Shown here piece after piece: positions 1 through 9,252 of a stretch of DNA of 57,191 bases. A program made the translations under genes and the position numbers. The stretch is taken from positions 1-57,191 of the forward strand of contig NZ_JBINJW010000017.1 in the NCBI RefSeq assembly GCF_043951855.1, written 5' to 3'. The DNA is from Proteiniclasticum sp043951855 (GTDB lineage: Bacteria > Bacillota > Clostridia > Clostridiales > Clostridiaceae). The notes under the pieces are model-generated. The model saw only the letters and a program-made list of their open reading frames with translations. It ran no database searches and had not been told where the DNA came from. The stretch's first letter is position 1. The number at the start of each line of letters is the position of its first letter.

Positions 1-61
1 TAACTAAAGTTTGAAAAACCGAAATTCATCCTGTTAATTTAAACACAAAACAACTTCTTTG

Positions 62-70
62 TGATATAAT
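62..70 (+). promoter_or_regulatory. Extended -10 promoter of the SCIFF operon
   Basis: TG at 62-63, one base, then a perfect TATAAT at 65-70, a consensus extended -10 element. No good -35 is visible about 17 bases upstream, which is normal for extended -10 promoters. It lies 31 bases before the SCIFF start codon, and a strong GAGGAGG ribosome site (88-94) lies between them. Confidence 0.7.
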
Positions 71-101
71 ATCTACGCACTATTTAGAGGAGGTTTTCAA
101 T

Positions 102-251
102 ATGAAGAAACACATCAAGACACTGACAAAAAGCACTCTAAAGAAAAGCGTTATCAAGGGAGGCTGCGGAGAATGCCAGACATCCTGCCAGTCCGCGTGC
201 AAGACTTCCTGTACTGTTGCAAATCAGGAATGTGAGAATGCAGACAGATAG
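102..251 (+). CDS. scfA: SCIFF ranthipeptide precursor (six cysteines in forty-five residues)
   Basis: A 49-residue precursor of a ribosomally made, modified peptide. The basic N-terminal leader runs to about residue 20. The core has six cysteines at residues 22, 25, 29, 33, 37 and 44 (spacing C-x2-C-x3-C-x3-C-x3-C-x6-C) around the near-invariant stretch GGCGECQTSCQSACKTSC. This matches the SCIFF family, almost universal in Clostridia, in which a partner radical SAM enzyme makes Cys-to-residue thioether cross-links of the ranthipeptide type. GAGGAGG lies 7 bases before the ATG. The maturase gene begins 82 bases downstream beyond a hairpin with a T-tract. A signalling role has been proposed for clostridial ranthipeptides; nothing here shows the function. 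No dedicated exporter is seen next to it. Confidence 0.95.
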   Translation: MKKHIKTLTKSTLKKSVIKGGCGECQTSCQSACKTSCTVANQECENADR

Positions 252-263
252 ATAACGTGAAGT

Positions 264-300
264 GAAGGGCGTGATGATGCATCATTCCCTTTTCTTTTTG
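264..300 (+). terminator. Hairpin with T-tract between SCIFF precursor and maturase (probable attenuator)
   Basis: AAGGG (265-269) pairs with CCCTT (287-291). The stem continues after one mismatch through a G-T wobble and TGATG/CATCA (272-276 with 280-284; the last G-C closes a 3-base loop). The T-rich tract CCCTTTTCTTTTTG follows. It has the form of a Rho-independent terminator and no promoter is visible before the maturase, so partial termination giving more precursor than enzyme mRNA is the likely role (inference). Confidence 0.65.
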
Positions 301-333
301 CCCTATCAGATCAGAGATTCAGGAGGAATGGAA

Positions 334-1755
334 ATGATACATAAATACAGAATGAACGGCCTTAATATCGTCATGGACATCAACGGAGGTTCCGTCCATG
401 TGGTGGATGACATCACATACGAGCTGCTTGACCACTACGAGGATTTCAGAAGCGGTGCCATAGACGAAACCGAGATCTATATCAGAATGTCCGGATACGC
501 CATGGAGGAGATCAAGGCTTCCCTTCAGGAAGTGAAGGAGCTGGAAGAGGAAGGTCTCCTTTATACGGAAGACACCTATCCCGATATGGCAGGATTCAGA
601 AACAGAAAGCCTGTGATCAAAGCTCTGTGCCTGAACATCGCCCATGACTGCAACCTGAAATGCAGATACTGCTTCGCGCAGCAGGGTGATTTCGGAGGAG
701 CAAAATGCCTTATGCCTCTTTCTGTTGGAAAGAAGGCACTGGAATTTCTTGTGGCGAATTCAGGAAACAGAAGAAACCTCGAAGTGGACTTCTTCGGCGG
801 AGAGCCGCTCATGAACTTTGATGTGGTGAAAGAACTGGTCCATTACGGAAACAGGCTGGGACAGGAGCATAACAAGAACTTCAGGTTCACCATCACCACC
901 AACGGAGTGCTTCTGGACGACAGAAAGATAGATTTCATCAATGAATACATGCATAATGCCGTGCTTTCTCTGGATGGAAGAAAGAAAATCAACGACGACA
1001 TGCGTCTCACCATGGTGGATACAGGCAGCTATGACCTCATCGTGCCCAAGTTCAGAAGACTTGTGGAGAAGAGAGGAAACAAGACCTACTACATCAGAGG
1101 AACCTTCACCAGAAACAGTCTGGATTTCTCCGAAGATGTGAAACACTTCAAAGAACTGGGCTTTGTCCATACCTCCATGGAACCCGTTGTTTCAGCAGAT
1201 GAGAATCCATATGCCATCCGAGAGGAGGACCTTCCGGAAATCCTGGCGGAATATGAAAAGCTTGCCCTGGACTATGCGGAAATGAAGGTCAAAGGAGATC
1301 CCTTCAGCTTCTTCCATTTCATTGTGGACCTTACCCAGGGACCCTGTGTGCTCAAGAGAATCACAGGATGCGGAGCCGGCACCGAATACCTCTCCATCAC
1401 ACCTGAAGGAGACATCTATCCCTGCCACCAGTTTGTAGGAAATGAAACCTACAAGATGGGCAATATCATGGAGGAAGAAGTGCATCTGCCTAAGGAAATG
1501 CAGGAACACTTCAAGAACGCGCATGTCTACACCAAAGAAGACTGCAGAACCTGCTTCTCCAAGTTCTACTGCTCCGGGGGATGTCATGCCAACGCCATCA
1601 GTTTCAACGGGGATATCCACAAACCCTACAAGATCGGCTGTGAAATGCAGAGAAAACGTCTGGAATGCGCCATCATGATTGAAGCGAAGAGAATGCTGGA
1701 AGGCCCTCTGGAGGAGTCCTCCACAGAGACAGACGAGCAGGTGCTTTTCCTATGA
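334..1755 (+). CDS. scfB: SCIFF maturase, radical SAM/SPASM thioether-forming enzyme
   Basis: 473 residues. It installs thioether cross-links on the neighbouring six-cysteine peptide by reductive cleavage of S-adenosylmethionine. Seen: an N-terminal peptide-binding region (about residues 1-75), then the radical SAM motif C-x3-C-x2-C (CNLKCRYCF, Cys 106, 110, 113), a GGEP motif, and a C-terminal SPASM region with a Cys-rich tail (GCGAGTEYLSITPEGDIYPC, then CRTCFSKFYCSGGC and a final GC) for auxiliary Fe-S clusters. The reading frame could open at GTG 262, but AGGAGG (321-326) sits 7 bases before ATG 334 and the protein then starts MIHKY, as family members do. Its stop overlaps the next start (ATGA), so the decarboxylase is translationally coupled. 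Confidence 0.93.
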   Translation: MIHKYRMNGLNIVMDINGGSVHVVDDITYELLDHYEDFRSGAIDETEIYIRMSGYAMEEIKASLQEVKELEEEGLLYTEDTYPDMAGFRNRKPVIKALCLNIAHDCNLKCRYCFAQQGDFGGAKCLMPLSVGKKALEFLVANSGNRRNLEVDFFGGEPLMNFDVVKELVHYGNRLGQEHNKNFRFTITTNGVLLDDRKIDFINEYMHNAVLSLDGRKKINDDMRLTMVDTGSYDLIVPKFRRLVEKRGNKTYYIRGTFTRNSLDFSEDVKHFKELGFVHTSMEPVVSADENPYAIREEDLPEILAEYEKLALDYAEMKVKGDPFSFFHFIVDLTQGPCVLKRITGCGAGTEYLSITPEGDIYPCHQFVGNETYKMGNIMEEEVHLPKEMQEHFKNAHVYTKEDCRTCFSKFYCSGGCHANAISFNGDIHKPYKIGCEMQRKRLECAIMIEAKRMLEGPLEESSTETDEQVLFL

Positions 1756-3212
1756 TGAACTATGACAGGCTTCCGCTCATTAAAGGCCTGAAAGACTATA
1801 TGGAAGAGAAGAATGCGCGATTCCATATGCCGGGACATAGAAACGAGGACAGTGTGGAGGAATTTTCCGTTCTGAAGGAGAACCTCTACCGTTTCGATGT
1901 CACCGAGGTGGAAGGCACGGACAACCTTCACTATCCGGAGGAGATCATCGCCAGGTCCCAGAAGCTTCTCTCAGAAGCCATGGGTTCCAGAGAGAGCCTC
2001 TACTGCATCAACGGAAGCACCGCTTCCAACTACGCCATGATCTTCGGACTGCTGAAAAGAGAAGACACGGTGCTGGTGCAGCGAAACTGCCACCAGAGCA
2101 TCTACCATGCCATTTCTCTTCTTGAGCTGAAACCGGCCTATCTCATGCCCGAGATGATAAAAGAGTTCAATCTGCCTTCTTTCATAACCCTGTCAGAGCT
2201 GGCTCGAGTGCATGAAGCGTATCCCGAAGCCAAAGCCGTGATTCTGACTTCTCCCACTTATCATGGAATCGTCACAGACCTGTCACCTCTTGCAGAGTAC
2301 TGCGAAAGACATGGACTGTATCTTCTGGTGGATGAGGCCCACGGAGCGCACTTCCCTTTTTCACCGCTGCTTCCTGATTCTTCCATGAAGACAGGCGCCC
2401 ACGCTTCCAGTGTCAGCTTTCATAAGACGCTGCCGAGCCTTACCCAGGGATCTGTACTGAACCTGTCGGAAAAGCTTACGGAGGATGAAATTTATCGGAT
2501 CAGGCACTACCACAGGGTTTTCCAGAGCAGCAGTCCTTCCTACCCTCTGCTCGCCTCCATGGAAATGGCAAGATATTATATGGAGGAAAACGGAGAAGCT
2601 CTGTACAGGATTCTTCTGGATCGGGTTGCCCGCCTGAAGAAGGATCTGAAAAATATTTCAGGTATCCGGATCCTCGACAAAGAGCAGGTTCCTATTTTTG
2701 ATGAAACAAGACTTGTCATCGGCACTCCGCTTCCCGGTGCGGAGATGGACAGAATCCTTCGGGAAGAATACCATATACAGTGTGAAATGAGCGAAGGAAG
2801 GAGTCTGATCTTCATTCTGACCCCCTTTGACACGCAAAAGGACTTGGAAAGCATTTTTCATGCCCTGAAATCCATCCGCAGTAAACATGAAAAGAGATGG
2901 CTTGAAGAGGAAGAGGTAGAAGAACCACCGCATCCTATGAGCAGCCATACTCCGGTGCGCAGGTACACGGAAGACGATACGCTCTATCTCCCCGCTGAAG
3001 AAGTGCTTCTGAAAGATGCTTCCGGTAGAGTCTCCATGGAAAAGGTCGTGCCTTATCCGCCGGGAATTCCGCTTCTTCTGCCGGGAGAAGTGATCACAGA
3101 GGAGATCCTTTCCGCACTTACGCTATACCTTTCGCAGAATGCGAATCTACTGAAGACGCGTTCTATCAGAAAAGACCGCCTTTCCGTTGTGAAGGAAGGT
3201 TCCATGCAATAA
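1752..3212 (+). CDS. Orn/Lys/Arg decarboxylase family protein (PLP fold type I)
   Basis: 486 residues. Members decarboxylate basic amino acids to polyamine precursors such as putrescine, cadaverine or agmatine; the substrate cannot be read from the sequence. Seen: FHMPGH near residue 25, NGSTASN near residue 90 (phosphate-binding loop), VDEAHGAHF (PLP-ring aspartate) near residue 195 and SFHKTLPSLTQGS with the probable Schiff-base lysine near residue 225. A short C-terminal domain (YPPGIPLLLPGE) is typical of the compact Gram-positive YaaO/SpeA type. ATG 1752 overlaps the maturase stop; a second ATG follows at 1755. In other Firmicutes this gene usually sits beside dnaX/tmk-type genes, so its coupling to the SCIFF operon is notable. 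The gene ends in a strong bidirectional terminator. Confidence 0.88.
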   Translation: MMNYDRLPLIKGLKDYMEEKNARFHMPGHRNEDSVEEFSVLKENLYRFDVTEVEGTDNLHYPEEIIARSQKLLSEAMGSRESLYCINGSTASNYAMIFGLLKREDTVLVQRNCHQSIYHAISLLELKPAYLMPEMIKEFNLPSFITLSELARVHEAYPEAKAVILTSPTYHGIVTDLSPLAEYCERHGLYLLVDEAHGAHFPFSPLLPDSSMKTGAHASSVSFHKTLPSLTQGSVLNLSEKLTEDEIYRIRHYHRVFQSSSPSYPLLASMEMARYYMEENGEALYRILLDRVARLKKDLKNISGIRILDKEQVPIFDETRLVIGTPLPGAEMDRILREEYHIQCEMSEGRSLIFILTPFDTQKDLESIFHALKSIRSKHEKRWLEEEEVEEPPHPMSSHTPVRRYTEDDTLYLPAEEVLLKDASGRVSMEKVVPYPPGIPLLLPGEVITEEILSALTLYLSQNANLLKTRSIRKDRLSVVKEGSMQ

Positions 3213-3226
3213 TTTCCATCAGAAAA

Positions 3227-3276
3227 GGAAGAGCTTCTTATCAGGTTTTCATGATAAGAAGCTCTTCCCTTATTTT
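3227..3276. terminator. Bidirectional terminator between convergent genes
   Basis: Perfect 17-bp stem: 3227-3243 pairs with 3252-3268, with an 8-base loop. The T-rich tract TTATTTTCT follows on the plus strand, and AAAA precedes it, giving T residues on the minus strand. It serves the decarboxylase gene (+) and the helicase gene (-). Confidence 0.88.
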
Positions 3277-3277
3277 C

Positions 3278-6200
3278 TCAGATTCTGGATATGAAGTTTC
3301 CGTTTTCCTCTTTCAGGATGGGATCGTCCGATGTTTTTCGGAGTATCTTTCTTGCCCTTTCCTCCAGCTCTTCGTTCCCTCTCGCATATCCGAAGATCTT
3401 CAGCACTTCAGCGATGAGACTATCCTCCGGAATGGAAACCTGCTTTTCCACCACATCTTTGACGGCCAACTGTATTTCTTCTGGTGGAATGTCTGCCGCC
3501 TCTCTTTTCATTTCCCTGGTGGCATACCTGTAGAAGGTCACACCGGCGTCCTTCACCTCTCCATAGATGTAATACTGCCCGTCCTTTTCCGCGATCTCAT
3601 ATCCGAGACCGGAAAGAATGCTGTCGATGGTATCCACGCTTTTCTGGGTGTATCTGACGCCAAATGCCTTCAGTGTCTGTCTGTAGAGTAGATTCAAGCT
3701 GATGGGCGCCTCCACATGAATGATCTTCATCAGGGCGTCTTTGATGTCTCTTGTGTTCTTGGGCATCCTGAATTCCTCTGCGCTCATGGGTCTGTGTTCA
3801 AACTTCGCTTCCACATAGGACCTTGAAATACCGTCTTCCAGCGAAGCGCTTTCTTCATGATGGGCATCCTGATGGATGAGATTGCCTGTTTTCAGATCTT
3901 CCTTCTTCTCAGAATCCTCTCTTTTCAGATTTCCGCTTCGGATCTCTCCGACCTTCTCAAGAATCTTCTCCACTTCCCGCTCCCTGTTTTCCATCCAGTC
4001 CATGGGATAGACTTTCATGAGATGCCAGCCGAGCCCCTCCAGCACCATTTCCTGTAGGATGTCACGATCTCGTGCGCTTTTCGCATTTCTGTAGGATTCA
4101 CCCTGACAGAGAATGCCAAGCAGATATTGCTCCGGATGCTCCTCATCCACCACAGCCAGGTCCACTTTATATTTTGATGCGCCTACCCGGATATCCGTTT
4201 TGAGTCCTCTGGCAGCCAGTTCTTTTCGGATCGCATCGGCGAAGGTGTCCTTCCGGGCACGGGACTTCACCTCTACAAGATCCACAGGCTGGCTTCCTCT
4301 TCGCGCATACTCCAGAAAGCCCTTCAGATCATGAATACCCTGGGAAGAGGTTCTGGAAGTATCCATCATTTCAGGCCGGATGCTTGTGAAGATCTTCATC
4401 TCCTTCTTGGATCTCGTGATGGCGACGTTCAGTCTCTTCCATCCGTTTTCCCGGTTGAGCGGTCCGAAGTTCAGTGTGATCTTGCCTTCTTCATCAGGAC
4501 CATATCCGATGCTGAACAGAATCACATCTCGCTCATCTCCCTGGACATTTTCCAGATTCTTCACGAAAACCGGTTCCTCCATGGCAAGGATTCTTTCTTC
4601 GATTTCAGGGTATGCCTTCAGCGCTTCAGATAGAGTATCTTCAATCATGTCTTTCTGAGCCATGCTGAAGGTGACGACGCCGATGGAATCCTCTCTTCTT
4701 TTCTCATCCTTCAGTCGCTCCATGATCTCACTGACCACCGCTTCCGCTTCCTTCCTGTTTGCTCGGGTTCCTCCACGGCCATAGGTGGCGTCCACATACT
4801 GATAGCTCACCTTTGATTTCAGCTCTCCTGGTGATGGATAGGTGTAAAGATCATTATCATAGTAGGTTCTGTTGCTGTAGGCGATGAGACTTTCATGACG
4901 GCTTCTGTAATGCCAGAGCAGTGATGTCTCCGGCATGGAAAGTGCCAGAGCGTCCTCCAGTATGTTATCCAGATCCTCCATAACCCCGTCTTCTTCTTCC
5001 AGCTTGCCGCTGGCAGTGCTGAAGAAGGTGGTGGGCGGCAGCTGCTTGGGGTCTCCTACGATGACCACTTCTTTCCCTCTGGCCATAGCACCGACGGATT
5101 CTGCCGTAGGCATCTGGGATGCTTCATCGAAGATGACCAGATCAAAGTACTCTCGTGACGTGCCAAGATACTGGGCCACAGATAGCGGACTCATGAGCAT
5201 GCAGGGTGTGATCCGTGGCAGAAGGTTCGGCAGTCTGTCAAAGAGCGTCCTTAAAGTCATGCCGCGGCCACCGCTTCTGATGGCTCTCTGTAGTATGCCC
5301 ACTTCAGAAGATCCGTTGGCTTCTTTCATCATATTCGGTACCCTGGATGCAAGAACATGCTGTATTTCCCTCTTGGCCAGGTCCTCGTACTTCGCCGTGA
5401 CTTCCTTGAAGTAGGCGATCTTCTCCTTATACTGCCTTCCTGTGACCTTCTGCAGGAGCGGTTCTTCAGATAGGATATAGAGGAATGCGCCTTTATACAG
5501 GGTCTTCTTCAGTGCATCTTCCGCTTCCTTTCCTGAAAGGCTTCCGTTTTCAAAGGCTTTGATCATCGGTGTCAGCTTGTTTCTTTCCGACTTTTCCACG
5601 AGCCTGTTGTAGGCCGTCCATTCTCTCAGTTCTTCCAGGTTGTAGCTGTAGGTGGTGAGTCTGTCGAAAAGCCGATAAGCCCAGTTCCCTTCCAGCTCAG
5701 GAAGGCTTTCCACCTGAAGTGAAAGTTTCTCTTTCATCCTCGAAAAGTCCTTCTCGAAATCCTCATAGGTGTCCAGAAACTGTTTTGCTGTCTCCATGGG
5801 TACTTCTTTAAAAACAGCTGGAGCACGCTCCTCTCCTTTCGGGTCGAAGAGACGGAAGAGGGTCCGGAATTCCTCCATCTCTTTCATGATGCTTCTTAGA
5901 AGAGAGGAGGTTTTTTTCTCGGGGCTTGGGATTTTAGTTTCAGGAACCGGGAATCCTCTTAAGGCCTCTTCGATCTCCGATTCCAGCTTCTTCTTCTCTT
6001 CCATCTGGTTGAGAAGCGTCAGCGCTTCTTCTTCCGTCACATCCTTTCCTCTTCTCTGAGCGGACAGGACTCTTGTGACCTTTTTTCGGGTCATCCCTCT
6101 GAAGAAGATGAACTTTTCCTCCGCCTGGAGAAGGGTATCTCTCAGATCCTTCTCGTTCAGGAGAAACAGACTGGGTTCATACTCCCTGAGCAGCGCTTCC

Positions 6201-9052
6201 TCCAGATTCTCCTTCTTTTCCGTCAGAAGAACTGCATGATGAAGTTTCTCCATGCGGTACCCTTGCTCATGGAAAAGGAGTTCTCTGAAAAGCGTCGTCT
6301 CTTTCAGCTTCTTCATGAGCGCATGAAGGCTGTCTAGCTTCCTCTTCTGACTGATGTCCGAAAGAGACAGTTCTTTCATGAGCGCATCCGTGATGCTGCC
6401 CAGTTTTTCGGCTTTTCCCCTCAGCGCGCTGATTTCTTTTTCCACCTGACTCTTCAGATCGAAGGTGTACGCTGTAATGCCGATGCCTTTCAGCGGTGCA
6501 TCCGCATATTCTCCCACTTCCTGTGCGATGGAGGTAAGTTCTCTGCCCAGAAGAAAGAGCTCCTCTATCCTTGTTTTATCGAGATCTTCATAACGGATTT
6601 TCAGTCCTTCTATTTCCGGAGCATTTTCCAGATATTCCAGTTTTCCCATGAGTTCATAGGCGTTCCTGTCGAACCCGTAGGTCCGATACAAGGCCGCTAC
6701 CACTTCATTGAGTTCCCCTCTGAGCTTTTTCAGCTTCTCCGCTTCAGCTTTGAAATCCACTTCCCCTTTGGAGACCATCTTCGTGGTCTCTTCCAGTTTC
6801 TTCAGAATATGCGTCTTTTTACTCTTATTGGAATGCACTTCCAGTGAAAAATGACCCAGTCCCAGACCTTCCAGTCTTCTCTGAACCACGGACAAAGCAG
6901 CCATTTTCTCCGCCACGAAAAGAACCCTCTTCCCCTGGTAGAGCGCATTGGCGATGATGGTGGTGATGGTCTGGGATTTCCCGGTGCCGGGAGGTCCGTG
7001 CAGGACAAAGGACCTGCCCTTTACGGCCGCATCCACGGCCTGAAGCTGACTGGCATCCGTACTGACGGGAAGAAGAATTTCTGAAGGTGAAATCACCTCA
7101 TCGAGCATGATCTGATCCCGGAGTATCTTCTCCGCATCAAAAGCCAGCTTACCCTCCATGAGAGATTGAATCACTTTGTTTCTTCTCAGCTCCTCCCCAT
7201 GATTCCTGATGTCGTTCCACATGATGAACTTGGAGAAGGAGAAGAGTCCCAGATGCACTTCATCCAGCACATCCCATCTCTTCTGACTGAGCACCGCATT
7301 TCTTGCAATGCTCATGACCTTCATCACATCGACACCTTTCTCATCCAGTGGAAGTTCGGAAAGCCCCTGTATTTCCAGTCCGAAATCCTGCTTCAGCTTT
7401 TCAAGCAACGTGATGTTCACTAAAGTATCTTCTTCTCTTGCCGAAATGCTGTAGGCGTTTTTGCCCACCTTTTTCTTCATTTCCACTGGAATCAGAAGAA
7501 GCGGTGCAAATCTTTCCCTGGTTGACCGGCTGTTTTCATACCACTTCAGTACACCCATGGTCAGAAACAGACTGTTGGCCCCTGATTCCTCCAGATGGAT
7601 TCTGGCATCTCTGTACATCCTTGTGAGTTTCTTCTCCAGATTTTCCCCATCAAGAAGGGTGCGAAGTTTTCTCTGCTGGAATTCTCCTTCCAGCAGTTCC
7701 CCATAGACGGAAAAGTACTCTGCAGCTTTCCCAGGGCCTTGCCCTTCTCTCTTTTCATGATCCGAGACTCTGGGAAGCAGCTGAAATTCTTTCCCTTCGT
7801 AGAGGATGTCCTCCAGGGCACGCTGATCCTTCACCAGAAGTTCTATGCCCTTTCTCCCGGGAACGTAGTTGAGCAGATTGTTCCTGAGACTGAGGTCCAG
7901 AAGCTTTCTTTCCCAGAGGGTCTTTCGGTCCACCGTCTTTTCCGTAGTCTCCTGAACCACTTTCACCACTTCCTTCAGCTCAGGAAGCCGTTTTGTCCGC
8001 TCCTCCAGATTCTGCTCTCTGACCTTCACATACTGTCCATCCACCAGTAGCCGTTCCGGCAGCGGCGTGATTCCGCCCGCTCTTGCTCTCTTCACATCAA
8101 TGGTCATGATGAAGTCCTCTTCGCGAAGAAGATGGTTCTTCGCATTTTCTTCTGACTGTGTGAAGGTGAAATTCTGCCCGCTTCGGATATCTGTGGTTTC
8201 CAGAACACCGATGATGCTCATGCCTTCCGCAGAGCGTTTGGTCAGTGAGGAAACATCATACTCCACCGTATCCTGAAAGAATTCTTCCTCCTGCCAGTAT
8301 CCGAGAAAGGAATGCCCTTTTATGAGAACAATCAGAGGATGTATGGAAACTGCCTCCAGGCAGGATGCGAAGAGAAGCGTCAGGTCCAGACAGGTACCCA
8401 TCTTCTTTTCCAGCACTTCACTGGAAAGCCGTATTCTCTGTCCTCTGGCCACAAAGGACGCAGGAGGACCTATGTAGGTGATCTGCTGATTCCGAAGGGC
8501 TGTGAACACTGCATGGACCTGTTCCCGAACACGGTTCACATCACCGCTCTGATATCCTTCAAAGGAAGGATCTTTACCTGATTCCTTCAGGATATGAGAG
8601 GCTTCCACAAGGATATTGTCTATGGCAGGGTGATTCGGAGTCACAAAGGCTGCAAGCACCTCAGGCATGGTATCCATCCCCTGCCATTCATTGTAGGCAA
8701 GGACATGCACCTCTCTGGTCTCTTCCGCAAGCTCTTCCCCTTCCCGCTGGATGGTGATCGTCAGCTGGGTGGTCATGGCTTCCGTGAGATGAAACAGATA
8801 CTCCGGATTCAGCTCCATGGGAATCTCACCCAGGTCCACCTGAAGGCCGGGCGGCATCACATCGATGGTTCTGCTGAAGTCCTTCGCGATATCTTCCTGG
8901 AAACGGACGATGACCTCGATCTGCTCCATTTCATTTTCTGTCTGATTCATGATTGTGATTTTACGTATAAACGGGATTCCGTTTAATACCATGGCGTAAT
9001 TCAACGTATCGGAGTAATCCACTTCTATGCCCAGCGGCTTTCTGATTTCCAT
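3278..9052 (-). CDS. Very large DUF4011/DUF3320-type superfamily 1 helicase with nuclease-like domain
   Basis: 1924 residues in one frame. About residues 215-260 hold MGTCLDLTLLFASC followed by a conserved His (KGHSFLGYW), a transglutaminase-like Cys/His core. Near residue 390, KLLDLSLRNNLLNY marks the DUF4011 start. Walker A GPPGTGKSQ is near 686-694, and Walker B with the next motif (VIFDEASQMP ... VGDPKQLPP) near 1304-1335. The SF1 C-terminal half ends with a conserved arginine (LNVAITRSKK). A PD-(D/E)xK-like nuclease core (KVDLAVVDE ... LGILCQGESY) lies near 1625-1655 and a DUF3320-like region near 1750-1840. ATP-driven nucleic-acid translocation plus cleavage is inferred. Related large helicase-nucleases occur in anti-phage loci, but no defence partner lies beside it. 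Start: AAGGAGG is well spaced before ATG 9052; an earlier in-frame ATG (9082) lacks a site. Confidence 0.85.
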   Translation of the reverse strand: MEIRKPLGIEVDYSDTLNYAMVLNGIPFIRKITIMNQTENEMEQIEVIVRFQEDIAKDFSRTIDVMPPGLQVDLGEIPMELNPEYLFHLTEAMTTQLTITIQREGEELAEETREVHVLAYNEWQGMDTMPEVLAAFVTPNHPAIDNILVEASHILKESGKDPSFEGYQSGDVNRVREQVHAVFTALRNQQITYIGPPASFVARGQRIRLSSEVLEKKMGTCLDLTLLFASCLEAVSIHPLIVLIKGHSFLGYWQEEEFFQDTVEYDVSSLTKRSAEGMSIIGVLETTDIRSGQNFTFTQSEENAKNHLLREEDFIMTIDVKRARAGGITPLPERLLVDGQYVKVREQNLEERTKRLPELKEVVKVVQETTEKTVDRKTLWERKLLDLSLRNNLLNYVPGRKGIELLVKDQRALEDILYEGKEFQLLPRVSDHEKREGQGPGKAAEYFSVYGELLEGEFQQRKLRTLLDGENLEKKLTRMYRDARIHLEESGANSLFLTMGVLKWYENSRSTRERFAPLLLIPVEMKKKVGKNAYSISAREEDTLVNITLLEKLKQDFGLEIQGLSELPLDEKGVDVMKVMSIARNAVLSQKRWDVLDEVHLGLFSFSKFIMWNDIRNHGEELRRNKVIQSLMEGKLAFDAEKILRDQIMLDEVISPSEILLPVSTDASQLQAVDAAVKGRSFVLHGPPGTGKSQTITTIIANALYQGKRVLFVAEKMAALSVVQRRLEGLGLGHFSLEVHSNKSKKTHILKKLEETTKMVSKGEVDFKAEAEKLKKLRGELNEVVAALYRTYGFDRNAYELMGKLEYLENAPEIEGLKIRYEDLDKTRIEELFLLGRELTSIAQEVGEYADAPLKGIGITAYTFDLKSQVEKEISALRGKAEKLGSITDALMKELSLSDISQKRKLDSLHALMKKLKETTLFRELLFHEQGYRMEKLHHAVLLTEKKENLEEALLREYEPSLFLLNEKDLRDTLLQAEEKFIFFRGMTRKKVTRVLSAQRRGKDVTEEEALTLLNQMEEKKKLESEIEEALRGFPVPETKIPSPEKKTSSLLRSIMKEMEEFRTLFRLFDPKGEERAPAVFKEVPMETAKQFLDTYEDFEKDFSRMKEKLSLQVESLPELEGNWAYRLFDRLTTYSYNLEELREWTAYNRLVEKSERNKLTPMIKAFENGSLSGKEAEDALKKTLYKGAFLYILSEEPLLQKVTGRQYKEKIAYFKEVTAKYEDLAKREIQHVLASRVPNMMKEANGSSEVGILQRAIRSGGRGMTLRTLFDRLPNLLPRITPCMLMSPLSVAQYLGTSREYFDLVIFDEASQMPTAESVGAMARGKEVVIVGDPKQLPPTTFFSTASGKLEEEDGVMEDLDNILEDALALSMPETSLLWHYRSRHESLIAYSNRTYYDNDLYTYPSPGELKSKVSYQYVDATYGRGGTRANRKEAEAVVSEIMERLKDEKRREDSIGVVTFSMAQKDMIEDTLSEALKAYPEIEERILAMEEPVFVKNLENVQGDERDVILFSIGYGPDEEGKITLNFGPLNRENGWKRLNVAITRSKKEMKIFTSIRPEMMDTSRTSSQGIHDLKGFLEYARRGSQPVDLVEVKSRARKDTFADAIRKELAARGLKTDIRVGASKYKVDLAVVDEEHPEQYLLGILCQGESYRNAKSARDRDILQEMVLEGLGWHLMKVYPMDWMENREREVEKILEKVGEIRSGNLKREDSEKKEDLKTGNLIHQDAHHEESASLEDGISRSYVEAKFEHRPMSAEEFRMPKNTRDIKDALMKIIHVEAPISLNLLYRQTLKAFGVRYTQKSVDTIDSILSGLGYEIAEKDGQYYIYGEVKDAGVTFYRYATREMKREAADIPPEEIQLAVKDVVEKQVSIPEDSLIAEVLKIFGYARGNEELEERARKILRKTSDDPILKEENGNFISRI

Positions 9053-9252
9053 ATGTCCCTCCTTAGACTCTTCTACTTCCATTCTAGTACATTATCCGAA
9101 TATTTTGTAGATATTTCCATTCTGAAAAGATTTTGGCATCTTTTTGTAATTACTTTGCTTCACGAAGCATATACAATGAACTTAGGAAAGAGCACGAAAA
9201 ATAGACGACGATGGACACGACCTTACACAAATCCATAAAGGGGGAAAACAGC

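Noticed and set aside
9157..9168. GCTTC-AC-GAAGC inverted repeat before the DUF4349 gene
   Set aside because: Only 5 bp per arm and no convincing -35/-10 pair around it; could be chance.
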